Assembly: GCA_900551715.1 (NCBI GenBank)
Contig: URXG01000057.1
Coordinates: forward strand, 1-17,143
Reading direction: 5' to 3'
Length of the DNA: 17,143 nt
DNA from: an uncultured Blautia sp.
GTDB taxonomy: Bacteria > Bacillota > Clostridia > Lachnospirales > Lachnospiraceae
The position numbers and the translations under genes were made by a program. A model generated the notes under the pieces. That model worked only from the letters and a program-made list of their open reading frames with translations. It made no database searches and had not been told where the DNA came from. How positions within the stretch are numbered: the first letter of the stretch is position 1; each line of letters begins with the position of its first letter. This document shows, piece after piece, positions 14,410-17,143 of this stretch.

Positions 14410-15279
14410 CTATCTCTCATCTCCCAGAAAAAATAATGCCAGTGTTCCCGGTCCGGAATGGGCTCCGATAACAGCACCTACATAATTGATGATCTCTGTA
14501 CGGATATGGTATTTCTGTCTGACCTTGTCTGCCAGAAATTCTGCATCTTCCAGACAGTCTCCATGACTGATAAAAACAGTGTCGCAGGATTCCCGGTAAC
14601 TGCCTATCTTTTTGTCCATAAGAGACACCAATTCCATAATAGACTTCTTACGTCCTCTTACTTTGCCTATGGGGATCAGCTTTCCTTCATCGTCAACATG
14701 GAGAACCGGTTTAATATTCAACATTCCCCCCAGAACTGCTGTAGTTCTGGAAACTCTGCCGCCTCTGTAAAGATGATTCAGATCATCTACGGTAAACAAA
14801 TGGACAATGTTCTTTTTGTGAGCCTCTGTCCATGCTGCTACTGTCTCCATGTCCTCGCCGGCTTCCTTCTTCCGCTGTGCCAGATACACAAGAAGTCCCT
14901 GTCCCAGCGAAGCAGCCAGTGAATCGATCACCAGAATTTTTCTTTCCGGGTATTCTTCTCTTAATTCCTCTGCTGCAATACAACAGCTGTTGTAAGTTCC
15001 TGAAAGGCCTGAAGAAAAAGCAATATGAAGAATATCCCTGCCTTCTTTCAGATAAGGTTCAAAAAGTGCTCTTGCATTACTGGGGTTTACCTGCGCAGTA
15101 GTTGGCATGGAACCCTTTCTCATTTTCTCATAAAAGTCTTTTACAGGCATAAAATCCCTGTGGGAATAATGCTGTCCGTCTACAGTATAACTAAACCAGG
15201 TACATCCTACGCCATGTTCCTCATAGTAGCGGTCAGGAAGATCAGCATTATTATCAGTTGTAATAATATACTCTTTCAT
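14410..15279 (-). CDS. DegV-family fatty-acid-binding protein (FakB-like)
   Basis: DegV/FakB proteins bind a fatty acid in the cytosol and present it to the kinase FakA for phosphorylation; whether this copy does so is not shown by the sequence. With the start chosen here it has 289 residues, the normal family length. It begins MKEYIITTDNNADLPDRYY. It contains the early MPTTAQVNPSNARALFE motif (58-73, the family's TSQPS position) and the lipid-site segment HIAFSSGLSGTYNSC (85-99). Later landmarks are VIDSLAASLGQGLL, LYRGGRVS and GAVIGAHSGPGTLALFF. The frame remains open to an ATG at 15414, but I prefer ATG 15277-15279: it has an AAAGGA site seven bases upstream, begins exactly where the family begins, and the upstream extension (basic, cysteine-rich) covers a promoter. 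No fakA-like gene is in view. Confidence 0.93.
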   Translation of the reverse strand: MKEYIITTDNNADLPDRYYEEHGVGCTWFSYTVDGQHYSHRDFMPVKDFYEKMRKGSMPTTAQVNPSNARALFEPYLKEGRDILHIAFSSGLSGTYNSCCIAAEELREEYPERKILVIDSLAASLGQGLLVYLAQRKKEAGEDMETVAAWTEAHKKNIVHLFTVDDLNHLYRGGRVSRTTAVLGGMLNIKPVLHVDDEGKLIPIGKVRGRKKSIMELVSLMDKKIGSYRESCDTVFISHGDCLEDAEFLADKVRQKYHIRTEIINYVGAVIGAHSGPGTLALFFLGDER

Positions 15280-15285
15280 AACAAG

Positions 15286-15290
15286 TCCTT
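15286..15290 (-). promoter_or_regulatory. Ribosome binding site that fixes the DegV start
   Basis: The minus strand reads GGAAAGGACTTGTTATG, placing AAGGA six bases before the ATG at 15279. The alternative ATG at 15414 lacks a comparable site. Confidence 0.8.
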
Positions 15291-15293
15291 TCC

Positions 15294-15340
15294 GGCAAGA
15301 TCTCCGACAGCAGTCTCTCTGAGATCTCACGCCTTGTGAG
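15294..15340 (-). promoter_or_regulatory. Leader hairpins before DegV
   Basis: On the minus strand AGATCTC (plus-strand 15321-15327) pairs with GAGATCT (15298-15304), reinforced by GGC/GCC (15331-15333 with 15294-15296). An alternative small hairpin uses CTCAC (15336-15340) with GTGAG (15326-15330). The two share bases, so they exclude each other, and the larger one ends just before the ribosome site. No known riboswitch class is recognised; a regulatory role is speculative. Confidence 0.35.
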
Positions 15341-15361
15341 GTTTTTGATGATATCTTTCTT

Positions 15362-15370
15362 ATTTTACCA
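15362..15370 (-). promoter_or_regulatory. Extended -10 promoter for DegV
   Basis: The minus strand reads TGGTAAAAT (-10 hexamer at 15362-15367). The region 17 bases upstream has only a poor -35 match, as is common for extended -10 promoters. It lies within the longer reading frame of DegV, which argues for the shorter protein. Confidence 0.5.
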
Positions 15371-15428
15371 TAATCTGTATCTTTGAACCACCGGTTTTTG
15401 TAATTCTGATACAATTGTCTCCATAATA

Positions 15429-16613
15429 TTAGGATTCGTTATCATTCAGCACTTTTAGTGCCTCCTGGAGCTGATTGTCCTCCTCATGGGTGATCTCTTT
15501 TTTGTTTAACAATTCAGTACTCAGTTTCACTTCCACATTCGGCTGAATGCCTACTTTATTTATATTGTTGCCCTTAGGTGTAAAATAATTGGATACTGTA
15601 AGTTTTACTGCACTTCCGTCTGCCAGCTGACGTACAGACTGAACCACACCTTTTCCATACGTTGTAGTACCTACAATGGTTCCGATCCCGTAATCCTTGA
15701 CTGCCCCTGCAAAAATCTCCGATGCACTGGCACTGTTTTCATTTACGAGTACTGCCAGAGGGATCTCCAACGGATCCTTTCCATTCGATGTCTCCTCTGT
15801 TCGGTTGCCATATTTGTCTTCTGTATATACGATCAGTCCTTCCGGAAGTACATGATTTAATATGCTGCATACAGAATCAAGAAGGCCTCCCGGATTATCC
15901 CGGAGATCAATCACCAGTTTCTGCATCCCCTGGTCTTCCAGACTCTGAAAGGTTTCCAGATACTGATCCGGAGTCACACCTGTAAACTCTGAAATATGAA
16001 TATATCCAGTCTCATCGTCCAGCATTTCACCGAACACTGAATGAAGCTCTACATCTCGTATCTCTACAGTGATCTCTATGGGTTTTTCTTCATCCTCTCT
16101 GTGAATGGTCAGGGTTACCTGATCCTTTCCACTGTTTCTGATCAGACCGGCTACTTCTGAAGTATCCATCTCTGTAATATCTTCCCCATCTATGGCACTG
16201 ATCACATCTCCCTCTTCCAGCCCTGCAATCTCTCCCGGACCGCCTTCATAACATTCTGCGATCTTTACACCCCCTTCTTTGTTGGCTTCCATGGAAATAC
16301 CGATTCCCACATAAGATCCGTCTGTAGAAGATGTTTCCTGTTCATATTCTTCCGCTGTATAATATCTGGAATAAACATCCCCGAGTCCATAAATCAGACC
16401 TGCATACATACCTTCTGCCAGCTGGTCTTCGTCTTTTTCCCCAAGATAATCCTGGTCGATCATTTTTTCCAGATATTCCAGCTTCTGTACACGACTGTCA
16501 TCAGAAAGAACACCTGTGTCCAGAAAATTACCTGCTATTTTGGCTCCACCTGCCACAATTACTGTAACCAGCACTCCCGTAGCAATTCCCTTTTTATATT
16601 CTTTATTTTTCAT
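15429..16613 (-). CDS. S41 C-terminal processing peptidase (CtpA/CtpB type)
   Basis: A serine protease of 394 residues acting outside the membrane, held by an N-terminal signal-anchor (about 10-30, GIATGVLVTVIVAGGAKIAG). The N-terminal helical part includes YSRYYTAEEYEQ (81-92). The PDZ domain is at about 95-185, with YVGIGISM and PGEIAGLEEGDVISAIDG. The catalytic domain has GYIHISEFT and LRDNPGGLLDS. The nucleophile lies in NSASASEIFAGAVKDYG and the general base in TYGKGVVQ. By the 25-residue Ser-Lys spacing of this family the dyad is Ser296-Lys321. It follows ftsX, as in the ftsE-ftsX-ctpB order known in Bacillus, which suggests a role in envelope processing linked to division or sporulation. 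The AGGAG site is 13 bases from the ATG, longer than usual. Confidence 0.94.
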   Translation of the reverse strand: MKNKEYKKGIATGVLVTVIVAGGAKIAGNFLDTGVLSDDSRVQKLEYLEKMIDQDYLGEKDEDQLAEGMYAGLIYGLGDVYSRYYTAEEYEQETSSTDGSYVGIGISMEANKEGGVKIAECYEGGPGEIAGLEEGDVISAIDGEDITEMDTSEVAGLIRNSGKDQVTLTIHREDEEKPIEITVEIRDVELHSVFGEMLDDETGYIHISEFTGVTPDQYLETFQSLEDQGMQKLVIDLRDNPGGLLDSVCSILNHVLPEGLIVYTEDKYGNRTEETSNGKDPLEIPLAVLVNENSASASEIFAGAVKDYGIGTIVGTTTYGKGVVQSVRQLADGSAVKLTVSNYFTPKGNNINKVGIQPNVEVKLSTELLNKKEITHEEDNQLQEALKVLNDNES

Positions 16614-16654
16614 GTTATCTTTTATTCTCCTGTATCCATTCTGCCTTGTCTCTT

Positions 16655-16663
16655 ACTATAACA
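16655..16663 (-). promoter_or_regulatory. Candidate extended -10 promoter of the S41 peptidase
   Basis: The minus strand reads TGTTATAGT (-10 TATAGT at 16655-16660). No good -35 is found 16-18 bases upstream, where the large hairpin lies. It is about 42 bases before the start codon. Confidence 0.5.
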
Positions 16664-16666
16664 GAA

Positions 16667-16714
16667 TATGCGGCACAATGCTTCTTTTTTTACAAAAAAG
16701 CTTTATGCCGCATA
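16667..16714. repeat. Stem-loop between ftsX and the S41 peptidase
   Basis: TATGCGGCA (16667-16675) and TGCCGCATA (16706-16714) are a perfect nine-base inverted repeat. An inner A/T-rich pairing (TTTTTT with AAAAAA around TAC) extends it across an internal loop. There is no T-run after the outer stem on either strand, so it is not a standard terminator; the inner T-tract on the minus strand (AGCTTTTTT) might still promote release. It may otherwise be an mRNA-processing or protein-binding site. Confidence 0.6.
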
Positions 16715-16739
16715 CTATATATTCTTTTCTGTATTTAAT

Positions 16740-17143
16740 TTATACTCTCAGATGTTTTCTTGTGGTCCAGAAACTTCCAATGAGACCAATTCCGATTCCA
16801 AGCGCAAGTCCAATGGGAAGCAGTGTCTGATAAATCTGTGCTACAGGAATAAAAGCAACCACTCCTGTCAGGACATTAAAACGGTTCAGGATATATTCTA
16901 CTGTATTGTTATAGAGGAAATACAGTACAGCCAAAGGAATCGCAGCTCCGATGATTCCCAGTACGATACCTTCCAGAAGGAAAGGTGCACGTACAAAAGC
17001 ATCTGTGGCTCCTATGTATTTCATGATTCCGATTTCTTCCTTACGTACAGAAATACCTACAGAAACGGTATTACTGATCAGGAAAACAGAAATCAGCAGA
17101 AGAATTGCAATAATGATAATGGATGCATAGGAAACCAGTTTAT
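16740..17143 (-). CDS. ftsX: Cell-division ABC transporter permease-like protein FtsX, C-terminal part
   Basis: The frame is open to the right edge and gives the last 134 residues of FtsX, normally about 300. The visible part starts in a transmembrane helix (ASIIIIAILLLISVFLISNTV). The hallmark cytosolic loop VRKEEIGIMKYIGATDAFVRAPFLLEG corresponds to the FtsX pattern RxxEIxIMxxVGAT, and two more membrane segments end in RKHLRV. FtsX works with the ATPase FtsE to transmit a signal across the membrane to peptidoglycan hydrolases. ftsE should lie beyond the right edge. The S41 peptidase follows 126 bp downstream. Confidence 0.95.
   Translation of the reverse strand, partial: KLVSYASIIIIAILLLISVFLISNTVSVGISVRKEEIGIMKYIGATDAFVRAPFLLEGIVLGIIGAAIPLAVLYFLYNNTVEYILNRFNVLTGVVAFIPVAQIYQTLLPIGLALGIGIGLIGSFWTTRKHLRV

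Noticed and set aside
15280..15414. 45-residue N-terminal extension of DegV
   Set aside because: It lacks a ribosome site, is unlike DegV proteins, and contains an extended -10 and leader hairpins.

Overview
The window reads as chromosomal sequence of a low-to-mid GC Firmicute, most likely a gut Lachnospiraceae relative (Blautia/Dorea/Ruminococcus-like). This is inferred from the hrcA-grpE-dnaK order behind a perfect CIRCE operator, strong AGGAG-type ribosome sites, the ftsX-ctpA pairing and the general protein flavour; no taxonomic search was possible. Every intact gene is on the minus strand, so transcription runs right to left. The only coding-like plus-strand sequence is a decayed GGDEF-type fragment.

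Reading in the direction of transcription (right to left): the 3' end of ftsX (cell-division ABC-transporter-like membrane protein) enters at the right edge, followed by a secreted or membrane-anchored S41 C-terminal processing protease (ctpA/ctpB type) and a DegV-family fatty-acid-binding protein with its own promoter. Next is a two-gene unit: a secreted protein with two fibronectin III domains and a possible lysozyme-like C-terminus, then an unrecognised protein with a PD-(D/E)XK-like nuclease signature, closed by a strong stem-loop. A 492-bp stretch without an intact gene (11490-11981) holds the GGDEF remnant and the promoter of a Na/phosphate cotransporter-PhoU fusion. After that come an AGCS-type sodium:amino-acid symporter and a YtcJ-like amidohydrolase, probably one operon, ended by a perfect 12-bp stem terminator. 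Then uvrB and a class I/II aminotransferase with its own terminator. The left end is the heat-shock operon hrcA-grpE-dnaK, with dnaK running off the edge.

Most of the window is core housekeeping: protein folding, nucleotide excision repair, envelope proteolysis and division. Three places merit a closer look. The grpE-dnaK spacer is packed with palindromes and an exact 35-bp direct repeat. The fibronectin III protein and the nuclease-like protein form an uncharacterised two-gene unit. The GGDEF fragment is a relic of a lost signalling gene. No CRISPR, tRNA, rRNA, insertion sequence or convincing metabolite riboswitch was seen.
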